This document shows positions 1 to 6,683 of a stretch of DNA of 8,823 nucleotides, one piece after another (the first letter of the stretch is position 1; each line of letters starts with the position of its first letter). Source of the DNA: Planctomycetaceae bacterium (GTDB lineage Bacteria; Planctomycetota; Planctomycetia; Pirellulales; Thermoguttaceae); NCBI GenBank assembly GCA_031256755.1, contig JAIRPZ010000207.1, positions 1 through 8,823 of the forward strand, read 5' to 3'. The notes under the pieces were generated by a model, which searched no databases, had not been told where the DNA came from, and saw only the letters and a program-made list of their open reading frames with translations. The translations under genes and the position numbers were made by a program.

Positions 1-236
1 GTTTCTCAATGGAAACATTGTTTTACGATCAAAACCGTATTTTACCGGCATTCCGCATAAAGAAAAGGGGGGCGGCTAATGTTTCGGAAGAGGACATTGC
101 GGACTCCTTTGTATTTTGGGACCGGGACATAAGTATCTGCTCTTAATATGAAAGAATAGCAAAAATGTCGCGTAAAAATTCGCAAGTCGGAAAACTCCGC
201 AACAACGGGGACAAGGTCGGAACCGTTATCCGCACA
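1..236. other. Window edge and upstream flank; possible 3' end of an upstream gene
   Basis: No gene can be called with confidence here. Two forward frames are open from the left edge. One runs from base 2 to a TAA at 77-79; it uses codons typical of this window (att, ccg, ggc, acc) and ends in ...HKEKGGG. The other runs from base 3 to a TAA at 144-146 and ends in ...DRDISICS. Either could be the C-terminal end of a gene that lies mostly outside the window, and they cannot both be real. I recognise neither. From about 147 to 236 I see only non-coding sequence leading to the promoter of the pseudopilin gene, with no clear terminator hairpin. Confidence 0.3.
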
Positions 237-266
237 TTACCAAAACGGCGGGACAGCAGGTATAAT
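237..266 (+). promoter_or_regulatory. Sigma70-like promoter of the pseudopilin gene
   Basis: The -10 is a perfect TATAAT at 261-266 and the -35 is TTACCA at 237-242 (4/6 to TTGACA), with an 18-nt spacer. The -10 ends 7 nt before the ATG at 274, so the predicted transcription start lies at the start codon and the message would have little or no leader. No Shine-Dalgarno sequence precedes the ATG. Confidence 0.6.
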
Positions 267-273
267 CAACGGT

Positions 274-1050
274 ATGTTTCGGAAGAAAGCGTTTACATTA
301 ATTGAAATAATGGTGGTGCTGGTCATTTTGGCAGCCGTTGCCGCATTGGGAATTCCAATGCTGATGGGAACGCTTGACCAGCATCGCCTGCGGTTTGCCG
401 CCGACCAATTTCGCGGAGAATGTCTGGAAACAAAAGTCAAAGGAATGGAAGACGGACAAATCTTTTGCCTGCGGTGTCAACTCGGCACATCTACGCTCGT
501 TCTTGACCGGGTACTTGATGCTCATTTTACAGCAGGACTGTCTTCCCGGCAAACAACAAGCCGTTTCGATTCGGCAGATATCTTCGATCCGTTTGAGCAA
601 GGCGGTTTTACCGGCAGCAGCGAGGATTTTAGGCTGCGGAATCCGGCACAGCCCCCGGATACAACAAATACGGAAGGCAATACCCGATATATTAAACTGC
701 CGGAAGATATTGTCATTGTCGATGTTATCACCGCTGCCGAAGAACGGGCGGCTTTTTATCTCGGATTAACGGCACCGGGCGAATCAGAAACCGAAGAAAG
801 TACCTTTGCCGCCGAAGACATTATGCTCGGCGAACTCCGGCTGGGAGAAACCGCCGATGCCGGTACGGTTTGGTCTGCACCGATTTTCTTTTATCCTGAC
901 GGTACGACTTCAACCGCAGCGGTTTTGCTGCGGAACAAATCAGGACGCTGCCTTGAGGTTCGCCTCCGCGGACTCACCGGCACCTGTCAGATTACAGAAA
1001 TTCAGTTCGCCGAAAAATACACCGGCGAGTTGAACAGCAGCCGGTATTAG
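274..1050 (+). CDS. Type II secretion/type IV pilus pseudopilin, GspH/FimT-like
   Basis: This 258-residue protein opens with a class III (prepilin) signal, MFRKKA/FTLIE. Prepilin peptidase would cut before F7, and E11 is the conserved Glu at position +5 of the mature protein. A hydrophobic helix follows at about 7-30. This is the N-terminal spine by which pseudopilins sit in the inner membrane and assemble into a pilus-like fibre. The C-terminal third fits the GspH/FimT pattern: a KLPEDIVIVD strand at 141-150, then W200, FFYPDG at 205-210, AAVLL at 215-219 and LRGLTG at 231-236. The middle (about 85-135) is a longer, polar, probably flexible insert. Residue -1 is Ala instead of the commoner Gly. 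No other secretion or pilus gene is in the window, so its partners are elsewhere or just upstream. The ATG at 274 is fixed by the signal. Pseudopilin class is certain; the GspH/FimT subtype is likely. Confidence 0.85.
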   Translation: MFRKKAFTLIEIMVVLVILAAVAALGIPMLMGTLDQHRLRFAADQFRGECLETKVKGMEDGQIFCLRCQLGTSTLVLDRVLDAHFTAGLSSRQTTSRFDSADIFDPFEQGGFTGSSEDFRLRNPAQPPDTTNTEGNTRYIKLPEDIVIVDVITAAEERAAFYLGLTAPGESETEESTFAAEDIMLGELRLGETADAGTVWSAPIFFYPDGTTSTAAVLLRNKSGRCLEVRLRGLTGTCQITEIQFAEKYTGELNSSRY

Positions 1051-1571
1051 AGGTTGGCTATACGAACTTGCCGGCATTGATTTTTGGGTAAAAACGGTAC
1101 ATTCATTCGCAAGGTTTCCGCCGAAGTTTTTATTATCACCAACCGCCAAATACAATGTCATCAGAACACGATACGCCGGAAAACATCACCGACATGCAAA
1201 GGTTCGTTATGATGTCGCCTGTTACCGAAGCCCTGTTTCTTTTTCTTGCTTGGAACGCGCTGCTTTGGTCTGTTTGAGGCGGTATTTTCAGCAACAAACG
1301 ATCACCGGCGGAAATGACTTGTATGGATACAGATCGTATCGGCAGGATTCTTTTTTGCGGCAGCGGAAGGTTCAATGAAAATAAGCGTATTTTCCAAGTT
1401 TTCCGGCAAGGAGTCGCGGGACAAATGTGTTGAATGGACTGCCGTCAAGCATTGTTTTTTCAGGGTTATTTTCAATCGATCAATTTTATGACACGCCCCC
1501 TATACCTGACAGTTTTGATATTTCGTCAAACAAAAATGCATTTTTGCGGAATGTCCCGGCGGACAGCGTCC
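1051..1571. other. Gene-poor region between the pseudopilin gene and nusA
   Basis: About 520 bases hold no gene I can support. The best short candidate is a 40-codon ORF from ATG 1155 to TGA 1275, with a polar start and a hydrophobic end (ALFLFLAWNALLWSV), which could be a small membrane peptide. It has no ribosome binding site, no properly spaced promoter and no recognisable family. A 38-codon ORF from ATG 1374 has a GGAAGG just upstream but is also unsupported. No tRNA-like or well-formed rho-independent terminator structure was seen. A GCCGG/CCGGC pair around 1040-1076 followed by TTTTT at 1081-1085 is a poor terminator candidate for the upstream gene. Confidence 0.4.
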
Positions 1572-1600
1572 TTGACAGCAATTTCTTTTTATGTTAAAAT
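1572..1600 (+). promoter_or_regulatory. Strong sigma70-like promoter of nusA
   Basis: A perfect -35 TTGACA at 1572-1577 is followed after exactly 17 nt by TAAAAT at 1595-1600 (5/6). TG at 1592-1593 is in the extended -10 position. The predicted transcription start is about 1606-1608, immediately before ATG 1609, which is in frame with nusA. Either the message is leaderless from 1609, or it has a leader of about 120 nt before the family-typical start at 1729. Confidence 0.75.
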
Positions 1601-1728
1601 CATCTTTAATGTCGGTCTGCCGAGCGGGATTTCCTGCTTTGGGCGGGTTTTATGCGCTTGATACAGAAGTTCGCATCGAATTCGCCGCGGCAACAGGCAA
1701 AAACACCAATCACTCCAAAAACGCAACG

Positions 1729-2955
1729 ATGAACGCCAGCGAAATTCTCAAAATAGTGGACGCAATTCACCGGGATAAACGGATCGATAAAGAAATTGTT
1801 TTTACCGGAGTCGAAGCAGCCGTTGCCACGGCTGCCCGGAAACAATACGGCGATGGAGCCGAAGTCCGTATTCATATTGACCGCGTGACCGGCGAAATCA
1901 CCGGCACAAAAGACGGAGTCGAAATCTCTCCGAGAGAAATCGGCGAGCGGATCGGAGCGCAAAGTGCCAAGCAGGTCATCATTCAAAAAATCAAAGAAGC
2001 GGAACGCGATGCCGTTTTTTCCGAACAACTGGATCAGGTCGGACAGATGGTCACCGGCAAAGTCCATAAAATCGAAGGACCAAGACGCGGAAAAGATGCC
2101 GAAGACATTTTCCGTGTGGCCGGTGCGGTCATTTTTGACATACCGGGAGTCGAGGCGGTGCTGCCGCAAAGCGAGCGGATTCCGGGCGAAAGGTTTGAGA
2201 TCGGCGACCGCCGCCGCGGATTGATTACGGAAGTACGGAAAGCCGGCTCAAAAGTAAGAGTGATTTTAAGCCGGATTCGTCCGCTGTTTGTCCAAAAGTT
2301 GTTTGAACAAGAAATCCCCGAAATTCAGGATGCCATCATTGAAATTAAGGGGGTTGCCCGCGAACCGGGATTTCGGACAAAAATTGCCGTTTACAGCAGT
2401 GATCAGCGTCTTGACTGCGTCGGGGCGTGTATCGGTATGCGGGGCAGCCGGATTAAAAACATTACGGACGAGTTGAATAATGAGCGGATTGACGTTGTTC
2501 CATGGCATGCAGACCTGCACGAATACATTCCGAATGCGTTGCGTCCTGCCGAAATTGATGAAGTGATCCTTTGTTCGATGCTCGGCAGGGCGGTGGTTCT
2601 TGTCAAACAGGAACAACGGTCATTGGCCATCGGCAGAAAAGGGCAAAATGTACGCCTTGCCAGTAAACTTGTCGGCTGGGATGTGGAAATCATGACCCGC
2701 GAAGAATTGGAAGCCGATTTGGAGAAAGCCGTTGAAGGATACGGCTTGATCGAAGGTGTCAGTCCTGAATTGGCGGATCGTTTGGTCGGCGAGGGCTTTT
2801 TGTCGTTTGACGATCTTTCGATTATTGAACCGAATGATCTGATGCAGATGGGCGATCTGACTGAAGAAGCAGCGGCAAAAATCATCGAACAGGCGGAAGG
2901 TTTTGCGGAAAAGGAAGAAGAATACAAGAAAAGTACAAGGCAGGAAGGCGCATAA
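1729..2955 (+). CDS. nusA: Transcription termination/antitermination factor NusA
   Basis: NusA binds RNA polymerase and nascent RNA and modulates pausing, termination and antitermination. From the ATG at 1729 the product is 408 residues. The N-terminal polymerase-binding domain is about 1-105 (ILKIVDAIHRDKRIDKEIVF at 6-25). The S1 domain is about 106-182, ending in LSRIRP. KH1 carries GMRG at 236-239 and KH2 carries GRKG at 302-305, both the expected GxxG loops. A single helix-hairpin-helix-like unit follows at about 337-393; the two acidic repeats of E. coli NusA are absent, so it is a short form. The S1 domain has a charged insert of about 15 residues (around 117-132, GPRRGKDAEDIF). The start was chosen because NusA proteins begin with this motif. 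However, the frame is open upstream to ATG 1609, just after a strong promoter, which would add 40 residues. No Shine-Dalgarno is seen at either start. rimP and infB are not adjacent. Confidence 0.95.
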   Translation: MNASEILKIVDAIHRDKRIDKEIVFTGVEAAVATAARKQYGDGAEVRIHIDRVTGEITGTKDGVEISPREIGERIGAQSAKQVIIQKIKEAERDAVFSEQLDQVGQMVTGKVHKIEGPRRGKDAEDIFRVAGAVIFDIPGVEAVLPQSERIPGERFEIGDRRRGLITEVRKAGSKVRVILSRIRPLFVQKLFEQEIPEIQDAIIEIKGVAREPGFRTKIAVYSSDQRLDCVGACIGMRGSRIKNITDELNNERIDVVPWHADLHEYIPNALRPAEIDEVILCSMLGRAVVLVKQEQRSLAIGRKGQNVRLASKLVGWDVEIMTREELEADLEKAVEGYGLIEGVSPELADRLVGEGFLSFDDLSIIEPNDLMQMGDLTEEAAAKIIEQAEGFAEKEEEYKKSTRQEGA

Positions 2956-2975
2956 AACAAAGTGACGCTGCGAGT

Positions 2976-3016
2976 GTGAGCGGAAAACGGATTTTTCCGC
3001 TCATTCTGTTTTGCTT
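2976..3016 (+). terminator. Terminator-like hairpin after nusA, between converging genes
   Basis: GAGCGGAAAA at 2978-2987 pairs perfectly with TTTTCCGCTC at 2993-3002 around a 5-nt loop. T2977-A3003 and a G-T pair extend the stem. The sequence after it (ATTCTGTTTTGC) is T-rich but not a clean T run. It starts about 20 nt after the nusA stop and also lies just past the stop of the converging thiF gene, so it could serve both strands. Confidence 0.65.
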
Positions 3017-3022
3017 CCGCTT

Positions 3023-4030
3023 TTATGTTCCGGCATATTCTGCATAAAGCGATTTTGCCTGCCCTTCATCGGCGGCATTTTCAATCAAGGCTCTGCCGTC
3101 GGAAAAAAACGTCAGCCGGTGATGTTCCGTTTCGCATGACACCATAAAGGGCTGCCTATCGATTTTGCCTGCCGATTGCAGCCGGCCGGCAAGGTTTTCC
3201 AGATCAAACCGGCGGGGCGGAAACGGCGTGATTTGAATGGTATTTTGTCCGCAAATTTTTAATACCTGTATATTTTCCGGCAGCGTAAGACGGTCAAACC
3301 GGCGATGCACACACACCGGACAATCTGCGTCTTGTTCAAACGGAATCGTTTTGAACCGGTTATTCCAGAAGTCCGCCGTAAAGAGTCCCTGCCGGACGGT
3401 CGGAGAGTCCGTCAGAATTTTGACGGCTTCGGCGGCTTGAATAGACGCAATCGCACCGGCTGCCATATTCAGAACGCCTGCGGTGACGCAAGTCGGTTGC
3501 AAACCGGTTAACGTCTGCTTCGGCACAACACATTGCAGGCAAGGATGATGCCCCGGCAGAAAGTTCATCGTCATACCTTCGGCGGCGAGGGCAGCGCAAT
3601 AAATCCATGGGATTTCCTTTTGCCGGCAAATATCGTTCAGCAAAAACCGGCATTCCCAGTTATCAACCGCATCAAGCACGAGATCAATGCCGGAAAGAAA
3701 TGTTTCGGCGTTGGCGGCGTTAAAATCGGCCACGATCGGTTCCAAAACGATTTCGGAATTGGCTTCGGCAAGGCGTGCGGCAGCGGCAGCGGCTTTCGGA
3801 ATCCGCCGCCGGGCATCGTTTTCGGTAAAAAGCATTTGCCGGTGCAGGTTGGTTAATTCCACGTAATCCCGATCAATCAGGCGGAGAAAACCGGCACCGG
3901 CGCGTGCCAAACAATTTGCGGCAACCGTACCGAGCGCACCAACTCCGACAACGGCAACGCGTGCTGCGGACAATTTTTGCTGACCGGATTCGCCAAGACC
4001 GGCAAATGCTGTTTGTCTTGAATAACGCAT
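3023..4030 (-). CDS. thiF: ThiF/MoeB-family E1-like adenylyltransferase
   Basis: E1-like enzymes of this family use ATP to adenylate the C-terminal Gly-Gly of a small sulfur carrier: ThiS for thiamine thiazole or MoaD for molybdopterin. The 335-residue protein has the nucleotide-binding GVGALG at 29-34, the IDRD loop at 52-55, NLHRQ at 61-65, and the conserved K79. It also has a zinc site made of C164/C167 and C237/C240, and C181 in PTCVTAG at the catalytic-cysteine position. The C-terminal region (about 255-335, with CGQNTIQITP and DGRALIENAADEGQAK) matches the extra domain I remember from Bacillus-type ThiF, so thiF is preferred over moeB. No thiS, thiG, moaD or moaE gene is in the window, so the carrier is unproven. 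The start is well placed: GAGG sits 5-8 nt upstream. The gene follows the secreted unknown gene after 91 nt and also has its own promoter. Confidence 0.85.
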   Translation of the reverse strand: MRYSRQTAFAGLGESGQQKLSAARVAVVGVGALGTVAANCLARAGAGFLRLIDRDYVELTNLHRQMLFTENDARRRIPKAAAAAARLAEANSEIVLEPIVADFNAANAETFLSGIDLVLDAVDNWECRFLLNDICRQKEIPWIYCAALAAEGMTMNFLPGHHPCLQCVVPKQTLTGLQPTCVTAGVLNMAAGAIASIQAAEAVKILTDSPTVRQGLFTADFWNNRFKTIPFEQDADCPVCVHRRFDRLTLPENIQVLKICGQNTIQITPFPPRRFDLENLAGRLQSAGKIDRQPFMVSCETEHHRLTFFSDGRALIENAADEGQAKSLYAEYAGT

Positions 4031-4038
4031 GAATCCTC

Positions 4039-4067
4039 ATTATGCCGTCATCGCTCTGCAAAATCAA
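4039..4067 (-). promoter_or_regulatory. Possible promoter of thiF
   Basis: On the minus strand TTGATT (4067-4062, 4/6) is followed after 17 nt by CATAAT (4044-4039, 5/6). The -10 ends 8 nt before the thiF ATG, so the transcript would have almost no leader. The GAGG between them could act as a Shine-Dalgarno only on a message started further upstream, for example one reading through from the gene at 4122-5078. Confidence 0.5.
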
Positions 4068-4121
4068 GATCATCCGGCACGTTGGAATACAGCAATCGGG
4101 TTGCAATCGGGTTCGCCTTTT

Positions 4122-5078
4122 CTATTTCGCAAGGCGGTATAATTCGGCGAAGTCGTTGTTGGTGAGCGTGTCAAACAGCCGGACTTTGATCATCTCCTTT
4201 GCCGCTGCCGACGGTTCTCCGAAAAATCTGCTGTCGTATTCTATTCGCGGTGTTTCAAAATTCACGAAAGGTCTTTCGTCACACCGCGGATAAAATGCGG
4301 CTAACTTGTCTTTGTCCGAATATGTTCCGTAAAGTGCCGCCGCCAATACCTGATGATTGCTTAATGCAAGCGCAGTGAGAAAAGATAATCGGACTAACTC
4401 ATGCGGCAATTTTTTGATTTCGGCTTTCTGCTTTTCCGCCAGTTCGGCAAGTTGCACAATGGTTTGATGAGCATCGGTCAAGTCCAGTGTTCCGGCAAGA
4501 AGGCATAAGGCGAACAATTTCTTGCGGAATAACGGCAATGCCGGCACGCCGTTTCTGGAGATCGTCACCAATACGGTCGTTGCTTCCGGGCTTTTCAGGC
4601 AGCCGTTGATGTACCCGTCATATTCTTTTTGATACGGTACAAGAGCCGCCTGAATTTCCCTGATGACGATTTCGGCGGCTTTATTGCGGGGAAGTGCCTG
4701 CAAGTCCTGCAAACACTTGCGGAAAACACGGTTCGCAAGGATCCGTTTCACATCAAGTTGATATTCCCGATAACAATTCTTTTCCAACCTGTCCGGGCTG
4801 CCCCACTCCTGAATATGCCCGTCGATAACTCCGGGAAACATGTAAAACACTTCCTCGTCAAGCATTTTCAATGATTGAGCAAGAGTTTGTTTTTGCAGGA
4901 ATTCAATTTGCTTGTCCGCTGTTCTTAACTGTTTTCGTCCGTCTTCTGTTTGCGGATCCGCCGTTTGCGCCGATGCCGTGCAAACGGAAAGCAGGAAACA
5001 GGCAGCGGGTAAAAGAAATCTTACGGTCAGGAGGTGTGTTCGGAAAAACAAACGTGGGATTGCTGTTATTGTCAGCAT
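4122..5078 (-). CDS. Secreted protein of unknown function
   Basis: I do not recognise this 318-residue protein. It opens with a signal peptide: a basic segment (RLFFRTHLLTVR, 9-20), a hydrophobic core (FLLPAACFLLSV) and a likely signal peptidase I site after ASA at residue 37. The mature part is mostly predicted helix, with a charged stretch (about 45-75) that could form a short coiled coil, and later helical runs such as QLAELAEKQKAEIKKL. Five cysteines are spread through the mature chain (in KNCYREY, FRKCLQ, NGCLK, FALCLL and YPRCDER). There is no transmembrane segment after the signal and no known catalytic motif. The ATG at 5078 is preceded only by AAGAAAA. It diverges from the exported methyltransferase gene and reads toward thiF. 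That it is a real gene is supported by the signal peptide and a long frame with the window's usual codon choice. Confidence 0.75.
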   Translation of the reverse strand: MLTITAIPRLFFRTHLLTVRFLLPAACFLLSVCTASAQTADPQTEDGRKQLRTADKQIEFLQKQTLAQSLKMLDEEVFYMFPGVIDGHIQEWGSPDRLEKNCYREYQLDVKRILANRVFRKCLQDLQALPRNKAAEIVIREIQAALVPYQKEYDGYINGCLKSPEATTVLVTISRNGVPALPLFRKKLFALCLLAGTLDLTDAHQTIVQLAELAEKQKAEIKKLPHELVRLSFLTALALSNHQVLAAALYGTYSDKDKLAAFYPRCDERPFVNFETPRIEYDSRFFGEPSAAAKEMIKVRLFDTLTNNDFAELYRLAK

Positions 5079-5131
5079 TTTTCTTGTTCGGGTCAGTATT
5101 TGAAATCATTGAAAATTTTTAATTAAGAAAC

Positions 5132-5158
5132 GTTATATCCATGATAAAACATTCGCAA
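5132..5158 (-). promoter_or_regulatory. Weak candidate promoter of the secreted unknown gene
   Basis: TATAAC (5137-5132, 5/6) on the minus strand has TTGCGA (5158-5153) 15 nt upstream, a short spacer. It would leave a leader of about 47 nt through an A+T-rich stretch containing the palindrome TTAATTAA. This is the only unit in the window with no -10 hexamer close to its start codon. Confidence 0.25.
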
Positions 5159-5257
5159 GGGGGGCAGCATATTCCCGGTTCTTTTCATCGCCGGTCATCA
5201 CAAGATCATTTCAAACGGACATTTTCACGGAAAAATTCGTTCACGCATTGCGGGCTA

Positions 5258-5285
5258 TTGACAATACCCTGCCTATGCGGATAAT
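5258..5285 (+). promoter_or_regulatory. Sigma70-like promoter of the exported methyltransferase gene
   Basis: A perfect -35 TTGACA at 5258-5263 is followed after 16 nt by GATAAT at 5280-5285 (5/6). The -10 ends 7 nt before ATG 5293. Upstream in-frame starts (TTG 5248, ATG 5275) would lie inside or before the promoter and would not be on this transcript, which supports 5293 as the start. Confidence 0.6.
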
Positions 5286-5292
5286 TGCCGGA

Positions 5293-6606
5293 ATGATGAG
5301 AACCAATTTTTATTATGCCTTTGCTGCGGTTTCGGGAATCGCTGTTTTAGGAATGCTTTTCACTTGCGCCGGAGCCGCGCAGGGACCGAAAGAGGACATG
5401 CTCAAAAAATTTCCGGTCATTGAACCGGCGAAAGAATTAGTGGAGCATGTTCTCCTTCCGCAGGGAGGATTAACGAATGCACGCGTGCTGGATGCGATGC
5501 AGCGGATTCCGCGTCATCTTTTTGTTCCGCCCCTTCACCGCGTTGCCGCTTACTGGGATCAGGCATTGCCCATCGGTCATAAACAAACGATTTCGCCTCC
5601 TTACGTGGTGGCTTATATGACGGAGCAACTTGATCCGAAACCGACCGATAACGTGCTGGAAATCGGAACCGGCAGCGGGTATCAGGCGGCCGTGTTGAGT
5701 TTGCTGGTGAATCAGGTCTGCACGGTTGAAATTGTTGAAGAATTGGGGAAAAAAGCGGAAAAATTACTGAAAGAAATCGGGGCGGCGAATGTCCAAGTAA
5801 AAATCGGTGACGGATTTCAGGGCTGGAAAGAACGGGCTCCGTTTGACAAAATTATTTTGACTTGTTCGCCGGAAACTGTCCCGCAGCCGCTCATTGATCA
5901 ACTGAAAGAAGGAGGACGTATGATTGTGCCTCTCGGAAGCCGGCATCAGCAGCGGTATTATTTGTACAAAAAAAAGGAGGGGAAACTGGTGCAGGAGCGG
6001 TTATTGCCGACACTCTTCGTGCCGATGACGGGAGAAGCCGAAAAACACCGCACGGCAAAAGCGGATGAACACAAAACCGTTCTTATTAACGGAGATTTCA
6101 GCGAAACGGAAAAAGACGGCACGCCGGGCAACTGGCACTATGCCCGGAATGTACAAGTCATTAAAGGAAAAGACGGAGAACCGAATTATGTCCGTTTCCA
6201 ACGGAAACATCCGGCAAAAATCAACAGTCCTCAAAAAATACAGTTATCGCAAATCATACAGGGGCTTGCCATTGACGGACGGGAAACGAAAATGCTGACC
6301 GTCAAAACAGAGATTCGGGGAGATAAAATTACGGCAGTGCAGGGATCGGTTATGCCGCCGACGGCGTTTTTATCTTTTTATGATGAAGATTTGCAGCAGA
6401 TTACGGCGGTACCGATGAATTCTTGCCTCGGCACTTTTGGCTGGCGGAAAGTGAAAGAGGAAATTCCGGTTCCGCCGGCTGCCCGCGAAGCCGTTTTGAT
6501 GCTGGGTTTGGCTGCCGCTGCCGGGCAACTTGACGTGCGGAATGTCGAACTGAAAGCGGCACCTGCCGGCGGAAAAGAAATGCCGGCAGCCGGTAAAACA
6601 GAATAA
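5293..6606 (+). CDS. pcm: Exported protein-L-isoaspartate O-methyltransferase with C-terminal beta-rich extension
   Basis: PCMT uses S-adenosylmethionine to methylate isoaspartyl residues in aged proteins and so starts their repair. From ATG 5293 the product is 437 residues. Residues 1-29 form a signal peptide (MMRTN, then a hydrophobic core to FTCAGAA). The PCMT domain spans about 40-250: LPIGHKQTISPP at 92-103, the SAM-binding VLEIGTGSGY at 121-130, acidic E146, D173 in IGDGFQGW, PFDKIILT at 183-190, and the closing FVPMTGEAE at 242-250. All expected motifs are present. About 264-421 is an added module starting NGDFS and ...GTPGNW, alternating strands, and ending LDVRNVELK. This resembles carbohydrate-binding jelly-roll modules of the CBM4/9 type, by pattern only. 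E. coli Pcm is about 208 residues and cytoplasmic, so both the export signal and the tail are unusual. The start at 5293 gives the cleanest signal peptide and fits the promoter; there is no Shine-Dalgarno. Confidence 0.88.
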   Translation: MMRTNFYYAFAAVSGIAVLGMLFTCAGAAQGPKEDMLKKFPVIEPAKELVEHVLLPQGGLTNARVLDAMQRIPRHLFVPPLHRVAAYWDQALPIGHKQTISPPYVVAYMTEQLDPKPTDNVLEIGTGSGYQAAVLSLLVNQVCTVEIVEELGKKAEKLLKEIGAANVQVKIGDGFQGWKERAPFDKIILTCSPETVPQPLIDQLKEGGRMIVPLGSRHQQRYYLYKKKEGKLVQERLLPTLFVPMTGEAEKHRTAKADEHKTVLINGDFSETEKDGTPGNWHYARNVQVIKGKDGEPNYVRFQRKHPAKINSPQKIQLSQIIQGLAIDGRETKMLTVKTEIRGDKITAVQGSVMPPTAFLSFYDEDLQQITAVPMNSCLGTFGWRKVKEEIPVPPAAREAVLMLGLAAAAGQLDVRNVELKAAPAGGKEMPAAGKTE

Positions 6607-6634
6607 AAAAGCCGGCGAAGTTTTGTCCGCCGGT
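6605..6634 (-). terminator. Rho-independent terminator of the DUF2461-coaB operon
   Basis: Read on the minus strand, CCGGCG (6633-6628) pairs with CGCCGG (6617-6612) around a 10-nt loop, with a closing wobble pair, and is followed directly by TTTTTT (6610-6605). It lies 50 nt past the coaB stop. Its T run overlaps the TAA stop of the converging methyltransferase gene. On the plus strand the hairpin has no following T run, so it is directional. Confidence 0.8.
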
Positions 6635-6683
6635 GCAAACGTTAAAAAATACTCCGTAAAGTCACCGGACGATGAAATCATTA

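Noticed and set aside
79..286. Exact 13-nt repeat ATGTTTCGGAAGA at 79-91 and 274-286, the second being the pseudopilin start.
   Set aside because: About 0.6 exact 13-mer pairs are expected by chance in a window this size, and the similarity stops at once on both sides.
1092..1661. One forward frame with only two stops, both TGA (1275 and 1431), over about 190 codons, suggesting a decayed gene or TGA recoding.
   Set aside because: The translation is rich in Cys, Phe and Arg, matches no family, and runs through the nusA promoter into the wrong frame of nusA. The low stop count is only marginally unusual across six frames.
1606..2960. Long minus-strand frames opposite nusA (187 and 185 codons).
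   Set aside because: They are antisense shadows of a well-supported nusA, with low-complexity translations and no family features.
5248..5292. Longer start (TTG 5248 or ATG 5275) for the exported methyltransferase.
   Set aside because: Both lie within or upstream of the TTGACA-GATAAT promoter and put a polar stretch ahead of an otherwise well-formed signal peptide.
5318..5385. Lipoprotein signal (lipobox) at LFTC in the exported methyltransferase.
   Set aside because: The residue before Cys is Thr and the one before that is Phe, which do not fit the usual [AST]-[GAS]-C; a signal peptidase I site after the AGA/A stretch fits better.
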